NCBI GenBank assembly: GCA_025362495.1
Contig: JANYGI010000092.1
Span: forward strand, 1 to 64,000
Source: Byssovorax sp.
Lineage (GTDB): Bacteria; Myxococcota_A; Polyangia; Polyangiales; Polyangiaceae
Length of the DNA: 64,000 nucleotides
Reading direction: 5' to 3'
Under the pieces are notes generated by a model. That model was given only the letters and a program-made list of their open reading frames with translations, did not search any database and was not told the origin of the DNA. A program made the position numbers and the translations under genes. Position 1 is the stretch's first letter, and each line of letters starts with the position of its first letter. Shown in pieces: positions 36,163 through 44,379 of the stretch.

Positions 36163-37928
36163 GGTCGCGCTTGCCCGGCCAGCGAGCGGGCTCGGGCCAG
36201 CGCGTCGCGAGTCGCGCGCATCGGCTCGTCGGCGATGCGGAACACCGACTCGGCGCCGATGGCGTCGAGGATGCCCGCGCGCTCGAGCGTGCCATACATG
36301 CCGTCGCGCACCCCCGAGAGGATCAACGCTCCTCCGCGGGCGCGCGCGTGCCTGGCGACGTTGCCGAGCGCCTGAGCGCAGGTGGCGTCGAGGTTGTAGG
36401 CCTGTCGCACGCGGAGCACGATGAAGCGCGCGCCGCCCGCGAGTATCTCCCGGAGGCGTAGCTCGAGCACGTCGGCGGCCGCGAAGAACAGCTCGCCTTG
36501 CAGATCGACGACGAGGACCTCGTCCGTGTACGGCGCGACGAGCGGCGCCTCGACGAGGTGCCCATCGGCCGTCTCGCGCAGGTGGATCAGCTCGAACCCT
36601 TCGGCGCGGCCGAGCGCCTGAGCGATCGAGACCGCGACGCCGGCGAGCAGCGCGTGGCTCAGATCTTCGAGCAGGAGCACCGCGACCAGCGTCGCGAGGA
36701 GCGCGATCCGATCGGCCGTCGTGGTCGCCATCGCCTGCTTCAGCTTGCTGACGTCGACGAGCTTGATCCCGACGTGGACCAGCGTCCCGGCGAGGGCCGC
36801 GAGCGGAATGTGGTTCGCCGCGGGCGCCGCGAGCAGCATGATCGCGATCACGGCGAAGCCCGAGAAGATGCACGAGAGCCGGGTCACCGCGCCCGCCTCG
36901 TGGTTGACGGTGCTGCGCGTGAACGAGCCCGACGACGCGAACCCGCCGACGAGCGCCGCGCCGAGGTTGCAGGCCGCCTCGCCGACGATCTGCTGCGACA
37001 CATCGAACGTGTGCCCCGCCTTCGCGGCCAGGTGCTTGCCGATGGCGATCGCCTCGATCAACCCGAGCAGGCCAATGGTGATCGCCGGCGCCGCGAGCTC
37101 GGTGAAGTCGGCGGCGACGAAGCGAGGCCAGGCGAAGGCCGGGAGCCGGTGCGTGAGCGGCGCGATGTCCTGGAGGAGCCGCAGCTTGCCTTCGCCCCGC
37201 GCGGCGTCGCCGAGCCCGAGATAATGAGCCGCGATGCTGACGGTGACGATGGCGATGAACGGCGCGGGGAGCCGGCGTCCGACCTTCTGCAGCGCGCGGA
37301 TCAGCGCGAGAGTGCCAATCCCGACGAGGATCGCCGCGGGGTTGAGGTGCCCCAGGCTCATCGCGGTGCGCGCCAGATCGAAGACGGCGTCGTGCGGCGG
37401 CGACCACCCGCCGAGGCTCGTCACCAGCGTCGCCCTGCTCAGGCCGAGGAGCGGCGGGAGCTGGTTCACCGCGATGTAGACGCCTGCGCCCGCCGTGAAT
37501 CCCGTGAGCACGGGCTGGCTCACGAGGCGCGTGAAGCGGCCCAGTCGGAGCGCCGCGGCGGCGAGCTGGACGGCTCCGATCATCAGCGTCAACACCACGA
37601 TCCGATCGGAGCGCGTCATCAGCGCTGCGGTGGCTGCGAGCATGACGGAGAGCGCGTTGGTGGGGCCGTTGACGAGGAACTCCGAGCTCCCGAACGCCGC
37701 CCCGAGGATCGACGCGACCGCCGCGCCGAAGATGCCGGCGGCCGGCGGGATGCCGGCGATGATCGCGTAGGCCATGGCCTGCGGGATGGTGAACAGAGCG
37801 ACGGTGAGCCCCGCGATGAGGTCGTGTCGGGCCGCTCCCGCGCGGTAGCCGCGGAGGGTCCGCGCCAGCGGAAACAGCCGCACGAGCGCGGACTCCCGCG
37901 GAGCGCCGCCGGTCTCTTCGCCGTTCAC
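36126..37928 (-). CDS. SulP-family inorganic anion transporter with STAS domain
   Basis: 600 residues from the GTG at 37928, chosen because upstream residues of the open frame are not protein-like. About 11-12 membrane helices carry SulP hallmarks (DLIAGLTVALFTIPQAMAYA, GIPPAAGIFGAAVASILGA, LVNGPTNALSVMLAA). The C-terminal cytoplasmic STAS domain begins near VVDLQGELFFAAADVLEL and contains an FIVLRVRQAYNLDATCAQAL helix. The family moves sulfate, bicarbonate or other anions. Convergent placement against a sulfotransferase is compatible with sulfate uptake for PAPS synthesis, but this is inference. Confidence 0.9.
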   Translation of the reverse strand: MNGEETGGAPRESALVRLFPLARTLRGYRAGAARHDLIAGLTVALFTIPQAMAYAIIAGIPPAAGIFGAAVASILGAAFGSSEFLVNGPTNALSVMLAATAALMTRSDRIVVLTLMIGAVQLAAAALRLGRFTRLVSQPVLTGFTAGAGVYIAVNQLPPLLGLSRATLVTSLGGWSPPHDAVFDLARTAMSLGHLNPAAILVGIGTLALIRALQKVGRRLPAPFIAIVTVSIAAHYLGLGDAARGEGKLRLLQDIAPLTHRLPAFAWPRFVAADFTELAAPAITIGLLGLIEAIAIGKHLAAKAGHTFDVSQQIVGEAACNLGAALVGGFASSGSFTRSTVNHEAGAVTRLSCIFSGFAVIAIMLLAAPAANHIPLAALAGTLVHVGIKLVDVSKLKQAMATTTADRIALLATLVAVLLLEDLSHALLAGVAVSIAQALGRAEGFELIHLRETADGHLVEAPLVAPYTDEVLVVDLQGELFFAAADVLELRLREILAGGARFIVLRVRQAYNLDATCAQALGNVARHARARGGALILSGVRDGMYGTLERAGILDAIGAESVFRIADEPMRATRDALARARSLAGQARPQPQPRSRSRSA

Positions 37929-38269
37929 CCGTCGCCCACGGGGAGCGTCGGCGTGAGCTGGGCGGCGAGCAGGGAGGGCTTCAGCGACGCGCTCATGATC
38001 CGATCCGAGCAAGGATACGCTGCCCGCGCGCGATCCATCAAGCTCGGACGCGGCGAGCTCCGCGGGGTCGTTCTCACGTCGGTGCAGCGCGGGAGTCGCG
38101 AGCTCGATACCCACGCTCCTCCCCGGATCCTCGCGCCCGGAGACCGTTGTTGCTGGTCGTCAACGATTGGGTACACGTCAATGGCAGGATCGTTTTCACG
38201 CTCTGATGCCCCGCCGCGACTGCACATCACCGGGCGTGGCGGCGTCACCGGCCTCGAGCGCGCGGCCGA
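37929..38269. other. 341-bp region upstream of the SulP gene, no gene seen
   Basis: This lies between the SulP start (37928) and the stop of the Sel1 gene (38270), both on the minus strand, so it should hold the SulP promoter. A weak inverted repeat AACGAT (38162-38167) / ATCGTT (38189-38194) and, on the minus strand, two TTGACG direct repeats with a 12-base spacer overlap each other near 38160-38180. No open frame resembles a protein. Confidence 0.4.
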
Positions 38270-40180
38270 TCACTCGAGCTTGACGCCGACCTTCTCGCGG
38301 AGCTTCTGCGCTTCTTCGCAGCGCTCGCCGCCGGCCGCGCAGGTTCGATCGAGCAAGTCAGCGGCGCGCGCCTCATCGCTCGCGTCCTTGTCGTCCTCTT
38401 TCTGCTTCTCGCTGGAGACCTTCACCGCAGGATCGAGGGCCGGCGCCACGTGAAGGCTCGTCAAGCGCTGACAGGCCAGCCCGTCGCCCGCCTCGCAGGC
38501 GCGATCGAGGAGCCGCGCGCCCTCGATCTTGTCGGCCTCGGCCGCGTGCGAGAGCAAGATCATCCCGAGGCTGCTGCACGCGGCGCCGCTGTCGCCGCCC
38601 TTGTCGCAGGCCGGTCGCAGGAGCCCGAGCGCGGCGGTCTCCGATCGTTCGCCGCCCTCGCCCGAGGCGAGCAGACGACCGAGATCGGTGCAGGCGCGGC
38701 CATCGCCGGCGTCGCAGGCCTTGCGGTAGAACATCCGCGCCTTCACCGCGTCCTTCGCGACGCTGAGGCCGTGCTCGTGCCAGTACGCGAGGCGACGGCA
38801 CCAGAGCGGCTTGCCCTCGTCACACGAGGTGCGAATGCGCCCGAGCACCACCTTCGCGGTGGCCCGAGGGACGCGGCCCGCGGCGATGGCGCGAGCGAGC
38901 GCGCCGCACGCCGCGGGGACCTCGGCGTCGCAGGTGTCGACGAGGGCGCCGAACGCTTGCTTCGCCACCCTGGTCGGCACCTTGCCGAGCCACTCGCACG
39001 CCGCCGCGGTCGATCGGCAGTCGGACGCGGCCTGGGCGATGCCGAAATCGTAGCCCGGCTGATCGGGGCCGCGGCGCAGGTAGCAGCTCCCGAGGCGCGC
39101 ACACGACGTCGCGTCGCCGCGCCCGCAGCCCGATCGAAAGAGGCCCTCGGCGCGAGCGTCGTCGCGCGGCACGCCGTCGCCGAGCGCGTACACGAGCCCG
39201 AGCAGGTTGCACGCCGACGCGGCGCCGCCGGCGCAGGCTTTCTGCAGCAGCGCGCTGCCGCGCTCGGGATCGGGCGCCGCGCCGCGCCCCTTCAGGATCG
39301 CGAAGCCGAGTCGCGCGCAGCCGGCTGCGTTGCCCGCGTCGCAGGTGCGGCTCCACAGCGACGTCGCGGCGGCGAGATCGGCGGTCGTGCCGCGGCCGAC
39401 CGAGAGCAACCCCGCGGCCTCGTAGCAAGCGCCGGTGTCACCGGCGTCGCAGGAGCGGCGAAACAAGCGGAAGGCCGTCGCGTCGTCGCGCACCGGGGGC
39501 AGCGCCTTCGACAGCAGCGAGGCGAGCTCGCGGCAGCTCGGCGCGTGATCACGCGCGCACGCCGCGCGGAGCAGGCCGGCCGCGCGCGCCTCGTCCTTCG
39601 GCACGCCGAGGCCCGACGCGTAGCCCGATCCCAGGCGTGCGCAGCCCTCGATCGATCCGTACGCGCAGGCGCGGCCGTAGAGCGCGGCGGCCTGCGCTTC
39701 GTCCTTCGGCACGCCGAGGCCGAGCGCCGTCGACACGCCGAGCTGGGCGCAGGCGTCGGGCAGATCGTGCGCGCAGGCCTTGGCGTAGAGCGCCGCGGCG
39801 CCGGCCGGATCGGCCGCCTCGCCGCGCCCCGCTTCGACCATCCGCGCGAGCCGCGCGCACGCCGTCGGCACGTCGCCCTCGCACGCCGATCGGTAGAGCC
39901 TCGCCGCGCGCGCGTCGTCGCGCGGGACGCCCTCGCCGCGCTCGTACAGCGCGCCGAGCTCGCCGCAGCCGCGCGCGTCACCCTCGGCGCACGTGCGCGC
40001 GTGGAGGCCCATGCAGGCCGCGCCGTCGCCCGCCGCGCACGCGGCCACGTCGGGCGACGCCACCGGCGCCGCGCTCGCGTGGATCGAAGGCGCCGCGCCG
40101 GGAGCGGCGCAGGCGCTGAGCGCCGCCAGGAGGAGCGCCGCGCTTCCGCGGCCGACTGCGCGGCGCCCCGGCGAGTTCAC
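38270..40180 (-). CDS. Sel1-repeat lipoprotein
   Basis: 636 residues from the GTG at 40180, which overlaps the stop of the kelch gene (40177) as GTGA. The signal peptide ends in a lipobox (AALSACAAP). The mature protein is built almost wholly of about fourteen Sel1-like (SLR) units of ~36 residues with the consensus GxGxxxDxAxAxxLxxxACxxGxxxxCxxLG. Examples are ERGEGVPRDDARAARLYRSA and ALGLGVPKDEAQAAALYGRA. In nearly every unit a Cys pair sits at equivalent places, as in secreted Cys-rich SLR proteins where disulfides link adjacent helices. It is likely a protein-protein scaffold at the cell surface, coupled to the kelch lipoprotein. Confidence 0.88.
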   Translation of the reverse strand: MNSPGRRAVGRGSAALLLAALSACAAPGAAPSIHASAAPVASPDVAACAAGDGAACMGLHARTCAEGDARGCGELGALYERGEGVPRDDARAARLYRSACEGDVPTACARLARMVEAGRGEAADPAGAAALYAKACAHDLPDACAQLGVSTALGLGVPKDEAQAAALYGRACAYGSIEGCARLGSGYASGLGVPKDEARAAGLLRAACARDHAPSCRELASLLSKALPPVRDDATAFRLFRRSCDAGDTGACYEAAGLLSVGRGTTADLAAATSLWSRTCDAGNAAGCARLGFAILKGRGAAPDPERGSALLQKACAGGAASACNLLGLVYALGDGVPRDDARAEGLFRSGCGRGDATSCARLGSCYLRRGPDQPGYDFGIAQAASDCRSTAAACEWLGKVPTRVAKQAFGALVDTCDAEVPAACGALARAIAAGRVPRATAKVVLGRIRTSCDEGKPLWCRRLAYWHEHGLSVAKDAVKARMFYRKACDAGDGRACTDLGRLLASGEGGERSETAALGLLRPACDKGGDSGAACSSLGMILLSHAAEADKIEGARLLDRACEAGDGLACQRLTSLHVAPALDPAVKVSSEKQKEDDKDASDEARAADLLDRTCAAGGERCEEAQKLREKVGVKLE

Positions 40181-41775
40181 ATGGGCGCCGACGCGTCGTA
40201 GATCGCGCCGGTGCTGGTGAGCGCGCCGCTGTTGAGGGCGCCGACATCGCCGCCCCAGATGATCATCTTCGAGCCGAGATCGCCGTTGATCACCGTCGAG
40301 TGATGCGACCGCGCGATCGGCGCCGTGGGCAGCGCGGGCGACCACGTGAGGCTCACCTCGTTGAGCAGCGCGCCGCTGTCGAGGTACGTCGAGGCGTTCT
40401 GCCCGCCCCACACGATCATCCGCATGCCGAGCGAGGTCGTCATCCACGCGGCCGAGTGCCCCGCGCGCGCCGTCGGAGCGAGGTTGCTGATCGTGAACCA
40501 CGTCCCGCTCGCGTACTTCGCGCCGTCACCGAGATACCCGGTCGAATCCACGCCACCCCACACCAGCATGTTCGCACCCGTCCACACCGCCGTCGCCTGC
40601 GCCCGCGCCGTGGGAGCGAGCGCCCCGGTATTCATGGGAGCCCATGCGCTGCCCTGGATGTCGTAAACGCCGCCGTCACCGAGGTAGATCGGGTTCGCCA
40701 TCGCGTCGGGGCCGTAGCCGCCGAACACGAGCATCGAGTTGGTGGTCACGCCCGTCCACACCGCGCTGTGGAGCGTGCGCGGGGTGGGAGACGCTGCGGC
40801 CGCGCCGATCGGCGCCCAGCCCCCCGTGGCCGAAGGATCGAATGCGGCGCCGTCGCCGAGCTGCCCGCCGGCGTTCTCGCCGCCCCACACGAGCATCTTC
40901 GCGCCGGTCCACACCGCCGAGTGACCCCAGCGCGCGGCCGGCGTGTTCGGATCGATGGCGATCGTCTTCCACACGTTCTTGGCCGGGTAATAGAGCGCGC
41001 CGGTCGCGAGGGCCGGGCCGCCTCCGAGCCCGGCGCGGCCGCCCCACACGATCATCGCCTTCTCGGTGTCGTCCCAGATCGCGGTCGCGTCGACGCGCGC
41101 GCTCGGCGCGTTGGCGAGGCTCGTCGGCGTCCAGGTGCTGGTCGCGGGGTTGTAGACGCCGCCGGTCGACGCCGGGCCGCTCGCGGTGCGGCCGCCCCAC
41201 ACGATCATCGTCTTGTCGGTCGCGTCCCACACGGCCACGTGGTGCGAGCGCGCGTCGGGCGCGCCGACGAGCGACGTGGGCTCCCACGGATCGGCGCATT
41301 TGCCAGCCGCGCAGGCCCCGAAGCACGCGTGGCCGCAGCTCCCGCAGTCGGTCTGCGTCGTCATCGTGTCGACGCACTGCGCGCTCCCCGCGGGGCCGCA
41401 GAACTGATCGCTCTTCACGGGGCAGCCGCATTTGCCCGCCGCGCAGACCGGACCGCCCTTGAGCGAGCAGTCCTTGTCGACGAGGCACTCGCGGCACTCG
41501 CCCGCGACCGGGTCGCACACCGTCTCCGGGAAGACGGCGCAATCCGGGTTCGACTTGCACGCCACCACGGGCGCCTCGCCGCCGCTGCCGCCGGCCCCCG
41601 TCGTCGTCGCCGCGGTGCTCGTCGATGCGCCGCCCGTCCCGGTGGCCGAAGCGCCGGGAGGATCGAGGTGCGTGGACGACGAGCACGCCGCGAGGGCGAC
41701 GCCGATCACGCCGGCGGCGCTCAGACATCCAGGAAGTCGAATCGAGGGGATAACGCGGGGGTCGTTCGTTCGCAT
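40177..41775 (-). CDS. Kelch-repeat surface lipoprotein with Cys-rich neck
   Basis: 532 residues. A lipobox (GVALAACSSS) is followed by a Gly/Ser/Thr linker, then a Cys-rich neck (CKSNPDCAVFPETVCDP ... CGSCGHACFGACAAGKC). The rest is at least six kelch-like blades with a repeated core of the form H(S/V)AVW-G-MLVWGG, typical of myxobacterial surface proteins. A beta-propeller is predicted, displayed outside the outer membrane by the linker and neck. The stop overlaps the start of the Sel1 lipoprotein gene, so the two are translationally coupled and may form a surface complex. Binding target unknown. Confidence 0.87.
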   Translation of the reverse strand: MRTNDPRVIPSIRLPGCLSAAGVIGVALAACSSSTHLDPPGASATGTGGASTSTAATTTGAGGSGGEAPVVACKSNPDCAVFPETVCDPVAGECRECLVDKDCSLKGGPVCAAGKCGCPVKSDQFCGPAGSAQCVDTMTTQTDCGSCGHACFGACAAGKCADPWEPTSLVGAPDARSHHVAVWDATDKTMIVWGGRTASGPASTGGVYNPATSTWTPTSLANAPSARVDATAIWDDTEKAMIVWGGRAGLGGGPALATGALYYPAKNVWKTIAIDPNTPAARWGHSAVWTGAKMLVWGGENAGGQLGDGAAFDPSATGGWAPIGAAAASPTPRTLHSAVWTGVTTNSMLVFGGYGPDAMANPIYLGDGGVYDIQGSAWAPMNTGALAPTARAQATAVWTGANMLVWGGVDSTGYLGDGAKYASGTWFTISNLAPTARAGHSAAWMTTSLGMRMIVWGGQNASTYLDSGALLNEVSLTWSPALPTAPIARSHHSTVINGDLGSKMIIWGGDVGALNSGALTSTGAIYDASAPM

Positions 41776-41940
41776 GCTGTCGACCGCAAGAGATACCAGA
41801 GAGCCGCAGCGTCCGGATCTTCTACTTCGCGCGCTGTCGTTCCCCCGTGCGCGTCCGCGCGAGCCGGCCCCACGCAGGCGAGACCTCGCGAGCCCACGAA
41901 AAGGCGATGCGCTCGCTCTTCGCCGAGGTCCTCGGTGAGG

Positions 41941-42213
41941 TCACCGAGCCTCCTCGCCGAGCCGACGCTCGCGAGCGCAGCTCCCATCGGTGCACCGATC
42001 GGCGGTGGGCTTCCCCTGCACCCGCGCGACGACGGTTTGCACGAGGCCCACCGTCCAGCACATGGGGCACCCTCGGAGCGCCACGAACCCCACTGGCACC
42101 ATCGCCAGCGCGAGCATCGGGTGAGCCGGCGCGAGGGCCGCGGCGAGCGCGAAGGCGCCGAGGCCCAGGGCCCCGCGAATCAAGTGCTCGACGACCGATT
42201 TGCTGGCAAACAT
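41941..42213 (-). CDS. Small membrane protein, YgaP-like transmembrane family (possible)
   Basis: 90 residues with two hydrophobic segments around a central RGCPMCWTVGLVQTV motif and a positive/acidic C-terminal tail containing two more cysteines. It resembles the short YgaP/DUF2892 transmembrane module, in which a CP-x-C-type motif follows the helix pair. AAAGGA lies 8 bases before the ATG. It is the last gene of the ECF operon (4 bases after the sigma stop) and shows the same layout as the first gene of that operon. Function unknown; an envelope redox or sulfur role is possible. Confidence 0.7.
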   Translation of the reverse strand: MFASKSVVEHLIRGALGLGAFALAAALAPAHPMLALAMVPVGFVALRGCPMCWTVGLVQTVVARVQGKPTADRCTDGSCARERRLGEEAR

Positions 42214-42217
42214 GGCA

Positions 42218-42769
42218 TCATCCTTTCTCGCGGACCGCGTCGCGCACGCGCGCTCTGGCCCGCAGCAGCCGGCTCTTCATCGCGGCTTCGCCGATCCCCA
42301 GCGCGGCGCACACCGCCTCGCCGGAGAGCCCCTCGACGTCGCGCAGCACGAGGACCTCGCGGTACGCCGGCTCCAGCGCGGCGATCGCCTGATGAACGGC
42401 GTGCACGAGGCGCCACCGCTCCAGCGCCGCCTGCGGATCGAGGTCGGTCGAGGGCGTGAGATCCACGTCCTCGCCGCGCTCGCCGAGGCGGGCCCGCTCG
42501 CGCGCGAACGGCCGGAGCAGCCGCAGGCACGCGTTCCTCACCACGCTCATCAGCCACGAGAGCGCGCTCGGATCGCGCACGACGTCGGGGCGTCGCACCA
42601 GCCGCGAGAAGGCCTCTTGCACCGCGTCGTCGGCGTCGAAGTGATCGCGGCAAACCAGCTTGCCGAACCGATGCACCCGATCGTGGTACTTCCGCACCAG
42701 CTCTTCGAGCGCCCGATCGTCGCCGTGCGCCGCCGCGTCGAGGAGGGCCTGGTGGTCTCCGCTCGTCAT
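42218..42769 (-). CDS. ECF RNA polymerase sigma factor
   Basis: 183 residues, the usual ECF length. Region 2: ALEELVRKYHDRVHRFGKLV and DADDAVQEAFSRLVRRPDVV (the -10-binding helix with the conserved DAVQEAF), then WLMSVVRNACLR. Region 4: IAALEPAYREVLVLRDVEGL followed by the recognition helix GEAVCAALGIGEAAMKSRLL. No anti-sigma gene is adjacent. Instead it sits between two small membrane proteins with cysteine motifs, spaced 6 and 4 bases apart, so one or both may replace an anti-sigma factor or be its main products. It probably autoregulates the operon; no promoter motif could be fixed by eye. Confidence 0.92.
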   Translation of the reverse strand: MTSGDHQALLDAAAHGDDRALEELVRKYHDRVHRFGKLVCRDHFDADDAVQEAFSRLVRRPDVVRDPSALSWLMSVVRNACLRLLRPFARERARLGERGEDVDLTPSTDLDPQAALERWRLVHAVHQAIAALEPAYREVLVLRDVEGLSGEAVCAALGIGEAAMKSRLLRARARVRDAVREKG

Positions 42770-42775
42770 CAGCGC

Positions 42776-42988
42776 TCAGCGCGGGTCGACCGGGCAGGTC
42801 GATTTCCCCATCAGCGCGTACCCGAAGCACGTCCCGGCGAGCGTCGTGAACAGCATGTAACAGCCCGCGACACCGAACGTCCCGATCCGCACCAGCAGCG
42901 GTAACGGGGCCATCGCCGAGCAGGTGAACAGCGCGAGCGCGCCGAGGCCACGAAGCCAGCGGTCCCAGGTTCCAAGATTACGTTTCAT
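42776..42988 (-). CDS. Small two-helix membrane protein, DUF2892/YgaP-like
   Basis: 70 residues from the ATG at 42988, selected because AGGAG lies in GAGGAGAAGACC just upstream; the open frame begins at 43042. The sequence NLGTWDRWLRGLGALALFTC then GTCFGYALMGKSTCPVD matches the layout of DUF2892 proteins: N-x-x-x-x-x-R-x-x-x-G, two helices, then G-x-C and a closing TCP. In YgaP this module anchors a rhodanese domain; here it stands alone. It is first in the operon with the ECF sigma factor and the 90-residue membrane protein. Function is inferred only to be envelope or sulfur/redox related. Confidence 0.78.
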   Translation of the reverse strand: MKRNLGTWDRWLRGLGALALFTCSAMAPLPLLVRIGTFGVAGCYMLFTTLAGTCFGYALMGKSTCPVDPR

Positions 42989-43091
42989 GGTCTTCTCCTC
43001 GTCTCTCGAAAGGAGAAGCCCGGCGCGGCGCGAAGGATTCAAGAAATCGACCCCGAGGCGCCGAAGTCCTTCATTTGCAGAGGTTCTGTCG

Positions 43092-44309
43092 TCACCGCGT
43101 GTGGCGGGCGATGCCCTCGACCAGCCGCGGGATGTCGCGCTCGGCTACCGAGCACAGCGCCACGCGGAGCGCCCCCGACTGCGGCACCACGAACAGGCCA
43201 TCTGCGCGGAGCTTCGCCGCGGCGCCCGTCGCGTCGTCGCAGAACACCGTGGTGAAGAAGCCGCCGGTGTAACGCGGGTACTTCAGCCCGGCCTTCCCCG
43301 CGTGCTCGTTCCAGCAGGCGACGCGGCGATCGAGCACGGCCTTCAGCTCCATCCGCTCGCCGTCGACCTGGGCCTTGAGCTTGCCGTCGTCGAGGATCTT
43401 CGCGATGGCGGCCATCCCCGCTGCGTTGCAGTTCGACCACGTCCCGCGGCACGAGTACGAGAACGCGCTCTCGATCTGCTTGCGCTCGGCCGCGTCGGGC
43501 ACCACGGCCACGAGGGCGCCCACGCGCAGGCCGTACTCGGTGAACGACTTCGACGCCGACCAGGCGAAGAGCACCAGCGCCTTCTTTGCCAGGTGAATGA
43601 CGCGATCGATCGCCTGCGAAAGATCGGTCGCCGCATAGCGCGCATAGGCCACGTCGAGCAGGATCGTCACCGGCCCTCGCCCGCGATCGGCGACGCGCGC
43701 CACGGCCGCCGCGACGGCGTCCCACTCGGCGTCGTCGAACGAATAGCCCGTCGGGTTGTGGCAAGGCGAGTTGAGGAACACCAGCGCTCGCCCCTCGCTC
43801 TCCACCAGCGCCGAGAGCTTCGTCTCGAAGTCGACGACGTCGAGCCGGCCTCGCTCATCGAACATCCGGAACGTCGCGAGCTTGCGCTCTGCCTCGTCGG
43901 CGAGGGTCTTGTAAGGGCCCCAGTAAAGGCTCGTCGTCAGCAGCGTTTGCCCGGGCTCCAGGAAGTTGCCCAGGGCCAGGCGAAGAGCGCCCGAGCCGCC
44001 GGGCGTGGCCACCGCGATGGCCTGCGCCGCCTCGTCGCGGCCGCCCAGGAGATCGGCAATCACCGCGCGCTGAAACGCCGCCGTCCCCGAGATGGGCGCA
44101 TAGCCCGCGGCCACCTCGGCGGGTATCTCGCGCAGCGTCTGGGCCACGCTGGGCAGCACCGCGAGTCGCCCGGCGTCATCCATCAACGCTCCCAGCGTGC
44201 CGTTGACGATCGACTCGCCGGCCGCGGCGCGGGCCTTCGCCTCGGCGTTCAGGGCAAAGATCAGATCATCACCGGGACGGCCAGCATGCGCGGGGATCAA
44301 GAACGCCAT
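43092..44309 (-). CDS. Aminotransferase class I/II (aspartate/aromatic type)
   Basis: 405 residues with the fold-type I PLP pattern: TPGGSGALRLALGNFLEPGQ, NSPCHNPTGYSFDDAEW (NPTG), the strand VTILLDVAYARYA (Asp binding the pyridine N), and SASKSFTEYGLRVGAL with the Schiff-base Lys near residue 253. Sequence style is closest to the aspartate/aromatic-amino-acid transferases. The exact substrate is not determined. The gene is divergent from the esterase gene at 44380 with a 70-base gap and stands alone on its strand. Confidence 0.88.
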   Translation of the reverse strand: MAFLIPAHAGRPGDDLIFALNAEAKARAAAGESIVNGTLGALMDDAGRLAVLPSVAQTLREIPAEVAAGYAPISGTAAFQRAVIADLLGGRDEAAQAIAVATPGGSGALRLALGNFLEPGQTLLTTSLYWGPYKTLADEAERKLATFRMFDERGRLDVVDFETKLSALVESEGRALVFLNSPCHNPTGYSFDDAEWDAVAAAVARVADRGRGPVTILLDVAYARYAATDLSQAIDRVIHLAKKALVLFAWSASKSFTEYGLRVGALVAVVPDAAERKQIESAFSYSCRGTWSNCNAAGMAAIAKILDDGKLKAQVDGERMELKAVLDRRVACWNEHAGKAGLKYPRYTGGFFTTVFCDDATGAAAKLRADGLFVVPQSGALRVALCSVAERDIPRLVEGIARHTR

Positions 44310-44379
44310 GGAGCGCGGCTACCACGATCGTCTGCCGGTCGCCAGCCAGGCCTCGCGCCGAGCGTGATACGTTCTCGTC

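Noticed and set aside
38162-38194. Inverted repeat AACGAT/ATCGTT upstream of SulP
   Set aside because: Six-base arms with a 21-base spacer are too weak to call an operator.
38270-40180. Regular DNA repeats in the Sel1 gene
   Set aside because: They follow the ~36-residue protein repeat and diverge at the DNA level, so they are coding repeats, not an array.
42989-43091. ECF-type promoter (AGAACC) upstream of the small membrane protein operon
   Set aside because: AGAACC is present on the minus strand but no matching -10 element at the right distance could be seen.
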